Shown piece by piece: positions 29,533-40,559 of a stretch of DNA of 64,000 nt. The translations under genes and the position numbers were made by a program. Below the pieces are notes generated by a model. The model saw only the letters and a list, made by a program, of their open reading frames with translations, was not told the origin of the DNA and did no database searches. Source of the stretch: Burkholderiales bacterium. Lineage in GTDB: Bacteria; Pseudomonadota; Gammaproteobacteria; Burkholderiales; Burkholderiaceae_C. Positions within the stretch are counted from its first letter, which is position 1. Each line of letters begins with the position of its first letter. The DNA is taken from contig CANJJE010000004.1 in NCBI GenBank assembly GCA_947474755.1, forward strand, positions 124,001 through 188,000, written 5' to 3'.

Positions 29533-30432
29533 TCAGCGCGGTGCGCCGAGACCCGCGTCCTCACGCACGATGGTCGACACGCCGGCAAAGTCGATGTCTC
29601 CCCGCCCTTTGTCGACCGCGCTCACCAGGTGCTGCTGGACCACGCTCGCCACCGGCATCCGCAATCCGAGCTGCTGGCTGGCGGCGAGCACCAGGTTCAC
29701 GTCCTTCAGGCCCAGGCGCAGCGCGAAGGCCGCGGGCTCGAACTCGGCGCGCGCAATCATGCCGCCGTAGCGGTTCACTATCGGGCTACCGAACACGGTG
29801 CCGGTGAACAGGCCCATCAGCTTCTCGGGGTCGATGCCGCCCTTCTCGCCGAAGGCCAGCGCCTCGCACAGAATTTCGAGCGTGCCGGCGATCATGAAGT
29901 TTCCCGCCAGCTTGGCGAGGGCCGCCTGTTCCGGCGTTGCCATGGGGAAGGTAGCCTGGCCGATGGCGGCAAACACCGGAGCCAGACGCTCGAGCGTTTC
30001 GGCGGGGCCGCCCGGCACGACGAAGAGCTTGGCGGCAGCCGCCACATCCGGCCTGCCGAAGACGGGCGCGGCGATGTACTGCTGGCCGCGCGCGGCATGC
30101 GCCAGGGCGAGCTCGCGCACGATCGCCAGCGAGACCGTGGCCATCCCCAGGTGCACCGCGCCGCGCGGTAGTGCCTCGAGCACGCCTCCCGCGCCCAGGG
30201 TCACGTCGCGCAGGGCGGTGTCATCGGCCAGCATGGTGAGAGCGACATCGGCTCCGGAAACGGCTTCGGCAATGGTCGCGCACGGCGTCGCGCCGGGGAC
30301 GGTGGCGGTCTTGGCGGCATCTCGGTTCCAGACCCGAACGGCGAAGCCGCGGGCGACGAGGTTACGGGCCATCGGGGCACCCATCTGGCCAAGGCCGAGA
30401 ACCGAGATCTGGAGTGCATGAGTGTTGGACAT
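29533..30432 (-). CDS. NAD(P)-dependent beta-hydroxyacid dehydrogenase
   Basis: A 299-residue member of the 3-hydroxyisobutyrate dehydrogenase superfamily. The Rossmann motif is VLGLGQMGAPMARNL; the catalytic lysine is in LAKLAGNFMIAG. The substrate loop reads AAPVFGRPDVA rather than the DxPVSGG of classical 3-hydroxyisobutyrate or tartronate semialdehyde enzymes, so the substrate is uncertain. It is divergent from dhaL, 145 bp away, and may share control with the dihydroxyacetone-kinase-like genes. Confidence 0.88.
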   Translation of the reverse strand: MSNTHALQISVLGLGQMGAPMARNLVARGFAVRVWNRDAAKTATVPGATPCATIAEAVSGADVALTMLADDTALRDVTLGAGGVLEALPRGAVHLGMATVSLAIVRELALAHAARGQQYIAAPVFGRPDVAAAAKLFVVPGGPAETLERLAPVFAAIGQATFPMATPEQAALAKLAGNFMIAGTLEILCEALAFGEKGGIDPEKLMGLFTGTVFGSPIVNRYGGMIARAEFEPAAFALRLGLKDVNLVLAASQQLGLRMPVASVVQQHLVSAVDKGRGDIDFAGVSTIVREDAGLGAPR

Positions 30433-30577
30433 GGGGGTCTCGTGATGAAAGTTGAACCGGAAAGCGCAAGTGTGCCTGCACGATTTATCCTTCCGACCCT
30501 GAGCGCGTCACGCATGTCCGGAGCGAGGGCCTGACGCTGCTCCTTCTCTTCACCTGCTGAATGGCAACACGAATCCC

Positions 30578-31165
30578 ATGAATTTGAACGCCGTGATCCA
30601 GGCTGCCACGCAGACTCTGATCGACCATGTGGACGAACTGACCGCGCTCGACCAGGCCATCGGCGACGGCGACCATGGCCTGAACATGCGGCGCGGCGCA
30701 CAGGCCATCCAGGCCAAGCGCGAAGCCCTGGCCGCGCAGACGCTGAACGAGGCGCTGCGCACGATGGGCATGACCTGCATGTCCACCATTGGCGGTTCAT
30801 CGGGCCCGGTGTTCGGCACGCTGCTGGTCACGCTCTCCAAGGAACTGCCCGCGGCACCCGGCCCCGCGGATCTGGGGCGTGCACTGCGTGCGGGCATCGC
30901 CGCCCTCACTCGCCTGGGCAAGGCCGAGGTGGGGCACAAGACTCTGCTCGATGTGCTCGACCCGGTGGCCACCGTGCTGGAGACGGGCGGTGACAACCTG
31001 ATCGCACGCGTGAAACTGGGGGCCGCCGACGCCGCCGAGGCCACCGCCACCATGCACGCGATCAAGGGCCGGGCGTCCTTTCTCGGCGACCGTGCATGGG
31101 GCCATGTGGACCCGGGTTCGCGTTCGATGGCATTGATCATCGGCGCTGTGTGTGAAAACTTCTGA
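30578..31165 (+). CDS. dhaL: DAK2-domain kinase subunit DhaL
   Basis: A 195-residue nucleotide-binding subunit with the ADP/Mg-binding motif ALDQAIGDGDHGLNMRRG and the helical DAK2 barrel including GSSGPVFGTLL and GKAEVGHKTLLDVLDPV. In PTS-linked systems DhaL receives phosphate from DhaM; in others the L and K parts use ATP directly. No dhaM is present near it. It precedes dhaK by 21 bp. Confidence 0.92.
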   Translation: MNLNAVIQAATQTLIDHVDELTALDQAIGDGDHGLNMRRGAQAIQAKREALAAQTLNEALRTMGMTCMSTIGGSSGPVFGTLLVTLSKELPAAPGPADLGRALRAGIAALTRLGKAEVGHKTLLDVLDPVATVLETGGDNLIARVKLGAADAAEATATMHAIKGRASFLGDRAWGHVDPGSRSMALIIGAVCENF

Positions 31166-31186
31166 AACCTTGAACGGGAGCCACGC

Positions 31187-32176
31187 TTGAAGAAACTCAT
31201 CAACCACGTCGATGCCGTGCTGGCCGAGTCGCTGGACGGCTTTGCCGCAGCGCATGCGGACATCGTCACCCTGGGTGCCGAGCGCCAGTTCGTTCGCAGG
31301 TGCAACCTGACGCCTGGCAAGGTGGTGCTGATCTCGGGCGGCGGTTCGGGTCACGAGCCACTGCATGCGGGCTTCGTCGGTCACGGCATGCTCGATGCCG
31401 CCTGCCCCGGACAGATCTTCACTTCACCCACGCCGGATCAGATGCTGGCTGCGGCGCTGGCCGTGGACGGCGGCGCCGGGGTGCTGTTCATCGTCAAGAA
31501 CTATTCCGGCGACACGATGAACTTCCAGATGGCCGCGGAGATGCTGGACCTGGACAACGCCACCGTTTTGGTCAATGACGACGTGGCGGTCGAGAACTCG
31601 ACTTACACCACCGGCCGCCGCGGCGTGGCCGGCACGCTGATCGTCGAGCGCATCGTGGGCGCTGCGGCCGAACGCGGCGACAAGCTGGCCGAGCTGAAGG
31701 CGCTGGGTGATGCGGTCAACAAGGCCACCGCGTCGATGGGTGTGGCTCTGACCTCCTGCACCGTGCCGGCGTCGGGCAAGCCGACCTTCCAGCTCGGCGA
31801 CGATGAGATGGAGGTGGGTGTCGGCATCCACGGTGAGCCTGGCCGACGGCGCGTCCAGTTGACCGATGCCGACGGGATCGCCACCGAGCTGGTGGGCGCG
31901 ATACTGAAAGATCTGGCCCTGAAACCCGGGCAGCAGGTGATCCTGCTCGTCAATGGCTTCGGCGGCACGCCCATGCTCGAGCTGTATCTGATGGTGCATG
32001 CGGCAACGAAGGTGCTGGATGCTGCGGGCATCAAGGTGGTGCGGCACCTGACGGGGTCTTACGTGACCTCGCTGGAGATGGCCGGCTGCTCGATCACTGT
32101 CACAGCCGTCGATCACGAATGGCTCACGCTGTGGGATTCACCATTGCACACTGCAGCATTGCGCTGGGGCGTGTGA
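31187..32176 (+). CDS. dhaK: Dihydroxyacetone kinase substrate subunit DhaK
   Basis: A 329-residue DAK1-domain protein. The GGGSGHEPLHAGFVG motif contains a substrate-positioning His, and His215 in GIHGEPGRR is the residue that binds the carbonyl substrate covalently as a hemiaminal. Translation starts at TTG 31187 with GGGAG upstream. With DhaL it should phosphorylate dihydroxyacetone or a related C4 ketose such as erythrulose; the DhaKL family is used for several sugars. The order dhaL-dhaK is reversed from the common dhaKLM. Confidence 0.92.
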   Translation: MKKLINHVDAVLAESLDGFAAAHADIVTLGAERQFVRRCNLTPGKVVLISGGGSGHEPLHAGFVGHGMLDAACPGQIFTSPTPDQMLAAALAVDGGAGVLFIVKNYSGDTMNFQMAAEMLDLDNATVLVNDDVAVENSTYTTGRRGVAGTLIVERIVGAAAERGDKLAELKALGDAVNKATASMGVALTSCTVPASGKPTFQLGDDEMEVGVGIHGEPGRRRVQLTDADGIATELVGAILKDLALKPGQQVILLVNGFGGTPMLELYLMVHAATKVLDAAGIKVVRHLTGSYVTSLEMAGCSITVTAVDHEWLTLWDSPLHTAALRWGV

Positions 32177-32190
32177 GAGGCCCCACAGAC

Positions 32191-33549
32191 ATGCCTTCCA
32201 CGCCCGGCACCCCGCATCGCATCGTCATCGTCGGCGGTGGTGCGGGCGGCCTGGAACTCGCGACGGGGCTGGGCGATACCCTGGGCAAACGCAAGCGCGC
32301 CGAGGTGACGCTGATCGAGCGCAACCGCACCCATGTCTGGAAACCCAAGCTGCATGAGATCGCCGCCGGCAGCATGGACATCAGCGATCACGAGGTCGGC
32401 TACCTGGCGCAAAGCCACTGGCATCACTTCAAGTACCGTGTCGGCGAGATGATCGGACTCGATCGCGAACGCCGCGAGGTGCTGGTGGCACCGTACCTCG
32501 ACGAGGAAGGTGTCGAGGTCGTGCCGGCGCGGACGGTGCCTTACGACACGCTGGTCATCGCGGTGGGCAGCCAGAGCAACGACTTCGGCACGCCGGGTGT
32601 GCGCGAACATGCGTTGCGGCTGGAGTCTGCCGCCGATGCGCAGCGCTTTCACCAGCGCATGGTCAACGCCTGCATACGCGCCCATGCGCAAAGCGATCCC
32701 CTGCGGCCCGAGCAACTGCACGTGGCAATCATCGGCGCTGGTGCGACGGGGGTCGAACTGGCGGCGGAGCTGCATCGCACGACGCGCGAAGTGGTGGCCT
32801 ACGGCCTGGACAGCGTCGACCCCGACAAGGATATCCAGGTCGCCGTCGTCGAGGCCGCGCCGCGCGTGCTGCCGGCGCTACCGGAGCGACTGAGCCGTGC
32901 CACCGAGAGTTTGCTCAAGGAAATTGGCGTGGCGGTGCACGTCAACGCCAAGGTGGCCAGCGTCAGCGCCGGCGAAGTGCATCTGGCCGACGGCCGCAGC
33001 CTGCCTGCAGAGCTGATCGTCTGGGCAGCGGGCGTGAAGGCGCCCGACTTCCTGAAGGACATCGGCGGGCTCGAGACCAACCGGATCAACCAGCTCGTCG
33101 TCGCCGGCACGCTGCAGACCACGCGCGACGAATCCATCTTCGCGATGGGCGACTGCGCCGCCTGCGTCTGGAAGGATGTGGCACCGGAGCGCGGCGCGCG
33201 CGAACACGATGGCGTCAAGATCGTGCCGCCGCGGGCGCAGGCCGCGCACCAGCAGGCCAAGCACCTGTTGCGTCAGATCAAGCGTCGCATCGACGGCCGG
33301 CCGCTGCAGGAGTGGCAGTACCGCGACTTCGGCTCCCTCGTGTCGCTCGGTCAGTTCAGCACCGTCGGCAACATGATGGGCGGCCTCGTTGGTGGCACTC
33401 TGATGGTCGAGGGTTACTTCGCCAAGCTGATGTACCTGTCGCTGTACAAGATGCACGAGCTGGCCTTGCACGGCGCGGTGAAGGTGGCGCTGGACACCCT
33501 TGCGCGGCTGATCGTCCGGCGCACCGAACCGCTGGTGAAGCTGCACTGA
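32191..33549 (+). CDS. ndh: Type II NADH:quinone oxidoreductase
   Basis: A 452-residue single-subunit, FAD-containing NADH dehydrogenase that feeds the quinone pool without pumping protons. N-terminal FAD motif is IVIVGGGAGGLELATGLG; the NADH-binding motif is VAIIGAGATGVELAAEL; a second FAD contact is SIFAMGDCAAC. A quinone-site AHQQAKHL follows, and the C-terminal amphipathic part (GYFAKLMYLSLYKMHELAL) anchors the enzyme to the membrane. The ATG at 32191 is used; GTG 32173 overlapping the dhaK stop is an alternative. Confidence 0.9.
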   Translation: MPSTPGTPHRIVIVGGGAGGLELATGLGDTLGKRKRAEVTLIERNRTHVWKPKLHEIAAGSMDISDHEVGYLAQSHWHHFKYRVGEMIGLDRERREVLVAPYLDEEGVEVVPARTVPYDTLVIAVGSQSNDFGTPGVREHALRLESAADAQRFHQRMVNACIRAHAQSDPLRPEQLHVAIIGAGATGVELAAELHRTTREVVAYGLDSVDPDKDIQVAVVEAAPRVLPALPERLSRATESLLKEIGVAVHVNAKVASVSAGEVHLADGRSLPAELIVWAAGVKAPDFLKDIGGLETNRINQLVVAGTLQTTRDESIFAMGDCAACVWKDVAPERGAREHDGVKIVPPRAQAAHQQAKHLLRQIKRRIDGRPLQEWQYRDFGSLVSLGQFSTVGNMMGGLVGGTLMVEGYFAKLMYLSLYKMHELALHGAVKVALDTLARLIVRRTEPLVKLH

Positions 33550-33614
33550 AGCGTGCGACAGCGCCTGAAATAGGTCGGTCGTCAGTCAGGCCTCGTGTCG
33601 CGAGAGAGCGGCGC

Positions 33615-33725
33615 GGCGGGGTGCCGTGTTGCGTTCATGTCCCCGGGGCCGGTTCACCAATCGTTCGCTTCGGCTCAACTCCCGCCGGCCCTCCACCTTT
33701 ACTTCACTCCACACGGCACCCCGCC
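33615..33725. repeat. Inverted-repeat unit 1 (MITE/REP-like)
   Basis: The unit is bounded by a perfect 15-bp inverted repeat, GGCGGGGTGCCGTGT (33615-33629) and its complement (33711-33725). Inside lies a core of about 67 bp (33641-33707) that is repeated in reverse orientation in unit 2, including a 24-bp perfect match at 33684-33707. It sits between the convergent ndh and glgA genes. Together with unit 2 it fills most of the 473-bp gap (33550-34022), where I see no coding sequence. Confidence 0.75.
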
Positions 33726-33784
33726 ACACCGCTCTGGGCGTCACCGTGGCGGTCGAAGGCCGTTGACTGTAACTGTGGCTCCTT

Positions 33785-33980
33785 GCGGAGGATGCCGGGT
33801 GACCGGCGCAGTGAAGTAAAGGTGGAGGGCCGGATCGGCTTGACCAGAAGCCCCTGGGCAGTGAACCGGCCCGGGGGAGCAAGCCCGGACACAAACAGTC
33901 CTGAGGACTGTTTGTGCCTGGCGAGCGCCTGGGGCACTGCCCCCAGGCATGAGCGGAGCCGGTCACCCGGTAGCCTCCGC
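33785..33980. repeat. Inverted-repeat unit 2 (MITE/REP-like) with perfect hairpin
   Basis: The ends are a 23-bp imperfect inverted repeat (33785-33807 with 33958-33980; 20 of 23 match, 13 perfect at CCGGGTGACCGGC). The core at 33810-33876 is the reverse complement of the unit 1 core. Further in, ACAAACAGTCC-tga-GGACTGTTTGT (33891-33915) is a perfect 11-bp hairpin, followed by a smaller one around CTGGGG/CCCCAG (33929-33946). No transposase is present. Confidence 0.75.
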
Positions 33981-34022
33981 TCGCGCAGACCAATGCCTGC
34001 GGGAAACAGCGCGATGCACCGA

Positions 34023-35516
34023 CTAGGGCCTGTTGGTGAGCCTGGCGGGCTTGGCCTCCAGCAGGCGGCGATACAGATCGGCATAGGCGGCGGCCGCGCC
34101 ATCCCAGGAAAAATCCTGCACCATGGCCCTGTGCATTACCTGCTTCCAGCGATCGGGCTGGCGGTACAGCGTCAACGCTCGCCGCACAGCCTGCTCTAGC
34201 GCCTGGGTGGTGGGTGCGTTGAAGACGAAGCCGGTCGCGGTGTCGGCGGCCAGGGCCTGGTCATCGGCATCGATCACGGTGTCAGCCAGTCCGCCCACCC
34301 GATGCACCAGCGGCAGGCTGCCGTAGCGCAGGCCGTAGAGCTGCGTGAGGCCGCAGGGCTCGAAGCGAGACGGCACGGCGATCACGTCGACGCCGGCGAC
34401 GATCCGGTGGGCCAGCGTCTCGTCATACGCAAAGCTGACCTGGACGCGCCCCGGCGCTGCCGCAGCCAGAGCCCGGCACGCGGCCTCCAGTTCGGCTTCG
34501 CCGCTGCCCAGCAGGGCCAGCTGCACGTTCTCGGCCAGCAAAGCGGGCAGCACCTCGAGCAGAAGGTCGATGCCTTTCTGGGAAGTGAGCCGGCTCACCA
34601 CGCCGATCAGCATCGCGCCCGGGTCAATGCGCAGGCCCAGCTGGCGTTGCAGTGCGGCCTTGGCGGCGGCCTTCTGTTCGGGATGCGCAGCGTCGAAGCG
34701 GGCTTCCAGCCGCGGGTCGGTGCTGGAATTCCACACCGCGTAATCGACGCCGTTGAGGATGCCGTGCAGTTGCGCGCGCCGCTGCGTGATCACGCCTTCG
34801 AGTCCGCAACCGAAGGCGGCCGTCTGGATCTCGCGCGCGTAGCTCGGGCTGACGGTGGTGATCGCATTGGCGTAATGCAGGCCCGCCTTGATCATCGAGC
34901 CCTCGCCGTGGAACTCCAGTGCGTCGCTGGAGAAACTCGATTCGGGCAACTGCAGTGCTGGCATCAGCTCGCGCGGGAACAAGCCGTGGAAGGCCAGGTT
35001 GTGAACCGTGAACACCGTGCGGCAATCGGTGTGCGGATGGAGCGCCAGATAAGCCGACGCCAGACCGGCATGCCAGTCGTGGCCATGCACCAGTTGCGGC
35101 CGCCAGCCGGGATCGATGTCACCCAGCGCGAGGTAGGCGGCCACCCAGCCCAGCAGCCCGAAGCGTTGCGGGTTGTCCGCCCAGGCCTGACCGGTGCTGT
35201 CCAGATAAGGATTGCCGGGCCGGTCATAGAGGGACGGCGCATCGATCAAGTACACAGGCACGTCGATGTCGGGCAGGCGGCCCAGCAGCACCTGCACGCT
35301 CGCCGCACCGAAGGCCGGTCCGAAGCGGCACACCAGGCGCACGTTCGTCAAGGGCTTGCGCAGGGCCGGGTAGCCAGGCAGCAGCAGTCGCACCGCCATA
35401 CCCAGTCGCGCCAGCGCCCCTGGCAGCGCACCGAGCACATCACCGAGACCACCGGTCTTGACCAGTGGGTAGATCTCGGAGCCGACCTGCAGTATGCGAA
35501 CGGGGGGCGTGCTCAC
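34023..35516 (-). CDS. glgA: Glycogen synthase (ADP-glucose dependent)
   Basis: A 497-residue GT5 glycosyltransferase that extends alpha-1,4-glucan chains from ADP-glucose. The N-terminal KTGGLGD motif (Lys20) binds ADP-glucose, [14 protein letters not shown] is conserved, and the C-terminal [17 protein letters not shown] segment contains the catalytic glutamate. The start is GTG 35516, whose GTGA overlaps the glgC stop, so the two enzymes that make and use ADP-glucose are coupled. It is the last gene of the glycogen cluster. Confidence 0.96.
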   Translation of the reverse strand: MSTPPVRILQVGSEIYPLVKTGGLGDVLGALPGALARLGMAVRLLLPGYPALRKPLTNVRLVCRFGPAFGAASVQVLLGRLPDIDVPVYLIDAPSLYDRPGNPYLDSTGQAWADNPQRFGLLGWVAAYLALGDIDPGWRPQLVHGHDWHAGLASAYLALHPHTDCRTVFTVHNLAFHGLFPRELMPALQLPESSFSSDALEFHGEGSMIKAGLHYANAITTVSPSYAREIQTAAFGCGLEGVITQRRAQLHGILNGVDYAVWNSSTDPRLEARFDAAHPEQKAAAKAALQRQLGLRIDPGAMLIGVVSRLTSQKGIDLLLEVLPALLAENVQLALLGSGEAELEAACRALAAAAPGRVQVSFAYDETLAHRIVAGVDVIAVPSRFEPCGLTQLYGLRYGSLPLVHRVGGLADTVIDADDQALAADTATGFVFNAPTTQALEQAVRRALTLYRQPDRWKQVMHRAMVQDFSWDGAAAAYADLYRRLLEAKPARLTNRP

Positions 35517-36787
35517 TCGCCTGTCTGCGCCAGCCGGTCCAGCATGGTCTGGGTAATCAGGACGATGCCGCTGTCGGTGCGGCGGAAACGGCGCGCATCC
35601 TCGATCGGATCCTCGCCGACGACCAGTCCGTCCGGCAGGCGGCAGCCACGGTCGACCACCACACGGTTGAGCCGCACGTGATGGCCGACCTCCACGTGCG
35701 GCAACAGCACTGACCAGTTCACCGTCGAGTGCGAATGAACCCGGCACTTCGAGAACAGCAGTGAGCGATTCAGCGCGCCCGAAATGATGCAGCCACCCGA
35801 CACCATCGACTCGATCGCCTCCCCCCGGCGGCCGGGTTCGTTGTGAACGAACTTGGCCGGGGGCAACTGCTCCTGCCACGTCCAGATCGGCCAGTCGTTG
35901 TCGTACAGGTTGAGCTGCGGCTTGGTCGCAGTCAGGTCGATGTTGGCTTCCCAGTAGGCGTCGATGGTGCCGACGTCGCGCCAGTAGGGCGACTCGTCAC
36001 CTTCGCTCATCACGCAGCTCTTGGAAAACGGCTGCGCGCAGGCCACGCGATTGCGAACGGCAGCGGGAATGATGTCGCGCCCGAAGTCGTGCGCCGAGTT
36101 CGGGTCGGCAATGTCGCGCCGGAGCTCGTCGTACAGGTACTGCGCGTTGAACACGTACACGCCCATGCTGGCGAGGGCCATGTCCGGGCGGCCGGGCATT
36201 GGCGGCGGGTTGGCCGGTTTCTCGATGAAATCTGTGATCTGCCCGGCGGCGTCGACCGCCATCACACCGAAAGCCGTGGCTTCAGCCAACGGTACTTCGA
36301 TGCAGCCCACGGTGCATTCGGCGCCCTTGGCCACGTGGTAGGCCAGCATGCGGCCGTAGTCCATCTTGTAGATGTGATCGCCGGCCAGGATCACGATGAA
36401 CTTCGGGCCGTTGGACTCGATGATGTCGATGTTCTGGTAGACCGCATCGGCGGTGCCTCGGTACCAGCTCTCATCGTCGAGGCGCTGCTGCGCCGGCAGC
36501 AGATCGATGAACTCGTTCATCTCTGCCTTCATGAAGCCCCAGCCGCGCTGCACATGACGCAGCAGACTGTGCGACTTGTACTGCGTGACGACGCCGATGC
36601 GGCGCAGGTTGGAGTTCAGGCAGTTGGACAGCGAGAAGTCGACGATGCGGAACTTGCCACCGAAGTAAACCGCCGGCTTGGAGCGGGTGTCGGTGAGTTC
36701 CTTCAGGCGGCTGCCGCGGCCACCTGCCAGAACCAGCGCCATGGCGCGACGCGTCAGTTGCGATCGGTCAAAGACCTCATTCGACAT
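35513..36787 (-). CDS. glgC: Glucose-1-phosphate adenylyltransferase
   Basis: GlgC makes ADP-glucose from ATP and glucose 1-phosphate, the regulated step of glycogen synthesis. The 424-residue protein has the nucleotidyl-transferase motif [32 protein letters not shown] (substrate and allosteric site), [14 protein letters not shown], the catalytic [10 protein letters not shown], and a C-terminal left-handed beta-helix domain. ATG 36787 is preceded by GTGGAG at good spacing; a GTG at 36802 would add five residues. 126 bp separate it from malQ. Confidence 0.96.
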   Translation of the reverse strand: MSNEVFDRSQLTRRAMALVLAGGRGSRLKELTDTRSKPAVYFGGKFRIVDFSLSNCLNSNLRRIGVVTQYKSHSLLRHVQRGWGFMKAEMNEFIDLLPAQQRLDDESWYRGTADAVYQNIDIIESNGPKFIVILAGDHIYKMDYGRMLAYHVAKGAECTVGCIEVPLAEATAFGVMAVDAAGQITDFIEKPANPPPMPGRPDMALASMGVYVFNAQYLYDELRRDIADPNSAHDFGRDIIPAAVRNRVACAQPFSKSCVMSEGDESPYWRDVGTIDAYWEANIDLTATKPQLNLYDNDWPIWTWQEQLPPAKFVHNEPGRRGEAIESMVSGGCIISGALNRSLLFSKCRVHSHSTVNWSVLLPHVEVGHHVRLNRVVVDRGCRLPDGLVVGEDPIEDARRFRRTDSGIVLITQTMLDRLAQTGE

Positions 36788-36913
36788 GCGAGTGTGCTCC
36801 ACCGACGATCAAAGATGTTGTGGTTGTAACCGAAGGATCGAGCTCCGTGTAGGGCATATCCACACATCTTTGGGCATAAGTTGCAGCGAGCGGCATCAGC
36901 GGGGACGGACGAC

Positions 36914-38460
36914 TCAGGTGCCCGGCGAGTGATCGGCGTGGCGTTCGCTGGCTTGCAGCCGCGTGATCGGGGCGCGCCCGAAGGCAGCCGAAAGCGATGC
37001 CAGCCGCCGCGCCGGTGCGCCGCCAACCTGTTCCCAGCCGAAGCGCCACGTCCAGCAGTCGAGCCGGCCCGGCGTGTTCATCCGGTGCTCGGTGCCGAGA
37101 CCGAGCACATCCTGCATCGGATACACCGCCAGTTCGGCGACCGAGCCACAGATGGCTCGGATCATGGCCCAGTGGATGTCCGATCCGTCGGTGTCGAGGT
37201 AGGCCTCGGCAAAGTGGCGTTCGTGCCCGGGCGCGGCTTCGTACCAACCCCGCGCGGTGTCGTTGTCGTGCGTGCCGCTGTAGGCGGCGCAATGAGCCGG
37301 ATAGTTGTGTGGCAGGAAGGCATGCGTGGCATCGCCACCAAAGGCGAACTGCAGGATCTTCATGCCGGGGAAGCCGCAGCCATCGCGCAGCGCCTCCACG
37401 TCAGGGGTGATCACGCCGAGGTCCTCGGCAATCACCGGCAGGCGGCCCAGCGCGGCCTGCAGCGCATCGAACAGCGCCATCCCGGGAGCAGGCACCCACC
37501 GTCCCTCGACCGCTGTCGGGCAGGCGGCCGGAATCTCCCAGCAGGCCGCGAAGCCGCGGAAATGGTCGATGCGCACCACGTCTGCGCGCGCCAGTTCATG
37601 CCGCATGCGGGCTACCCACCAGGCAAAGCCATCGTGCTGCATGGCCGGCCAGTCGTACAGCGGATTGCCCCAGCGCTGCCCGGTGGCGGAGAAGTAGTCC
37701 GGCGGCACACCGGCCACCACACGGGGTTCGCCCTGGGCGTCGAGCAGAAAGAGGTCGGGCCGTGTCCAGCAGTCGGCCGAATGGTGAGCAACAAAGATGG
37801 GCAGGTCGCCGACCAGCTGCACGTCGCGCTCGTTGGCGTAGCGCTTGAGGGCACGCCACTGCGTGAAGAAGCACCACTGGACGAAGCACCAGAAGACGAG
37901 CTCTTCACGCCATTGCGCACGCGCGGCGGCGAGCGCTGCGGGATCGCGCCGCGCGCATCCGGCATCCCAGGCGGTCCAGCTCCAGATCTGCTCTTGCTGG
38001 TAGTGACCGTCGAGCGCCATGAAGAGGGCGTAGTCGTCCAGCCAGTGGGCCTCGGCCGCGCAGAATGCGGCGAAGGCGGCGCGATCGTCGCTGCCCGCAA
38101 GGCGTGCGAATCGGTTGGCCGCCTCGCGCAGCCTCGCCATTCGCCACGGCACGGCGCGCTCGAAGTCGACATGTCCGGCGGGCAGGCTGCTCCCGGTGGC
38201 CGCATCGGCGGCATCGATCCAGCCCTTGTCGATCAGCGGCTCGAGTGCCACCAGCAGCGGCGAACCCGCGAAGGCCGACACGCTGGCGTAAGGCGAGTTG
38301 CCAGGCCCGATCGGCGTGAGCGGCAGCACCTGCCACATGCGCTGGCCCGCGTTGACGAGCCAGTCGACGAAGTGGTACGCCGCGGGCCCGAAGTCGCCGC
38401 TGCCGTGCGGGCCGGGCAGGGAGGTCGGGTGCAGCAGGATGCCGGAGCGGCGTGCGTGTG

Positions 38461-38464
<4 letters not shown>
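36914..38464 (-). CDS. malQ: 4-alpha-glucanotransferase
   Basis: A 516-residue GH77 enzyme (amylomaltase) that transfers maltodextrin segments between glucans. The beginning, RRSGILLHPTSLPGPHGSGD, is the family start; the nucleophile region is VVRIDHFRGFAACWEIP, the acid/base lies in VIAEDLGVITPDVEALR, and the third carboxylate in YSGTHDNDTARGWY. Its ATG overlaps the glgX stop (ATGA). Inside a glycogen cluster it probably recycles short oligosaccharides released by GlgX. Confidence 0.95.
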
Positions 38465-40557
<2,093 letters not shown>

Positions 40558-40559
40558 GC

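Noticed and set aside
30441-30533. Short GTG-ATG frame in the gap between the dehydrogenase and dhaL
   Set aside because: About 30 codons, weak ribosome-binding site, no overlap with a neighbour and no recognisable sequence.
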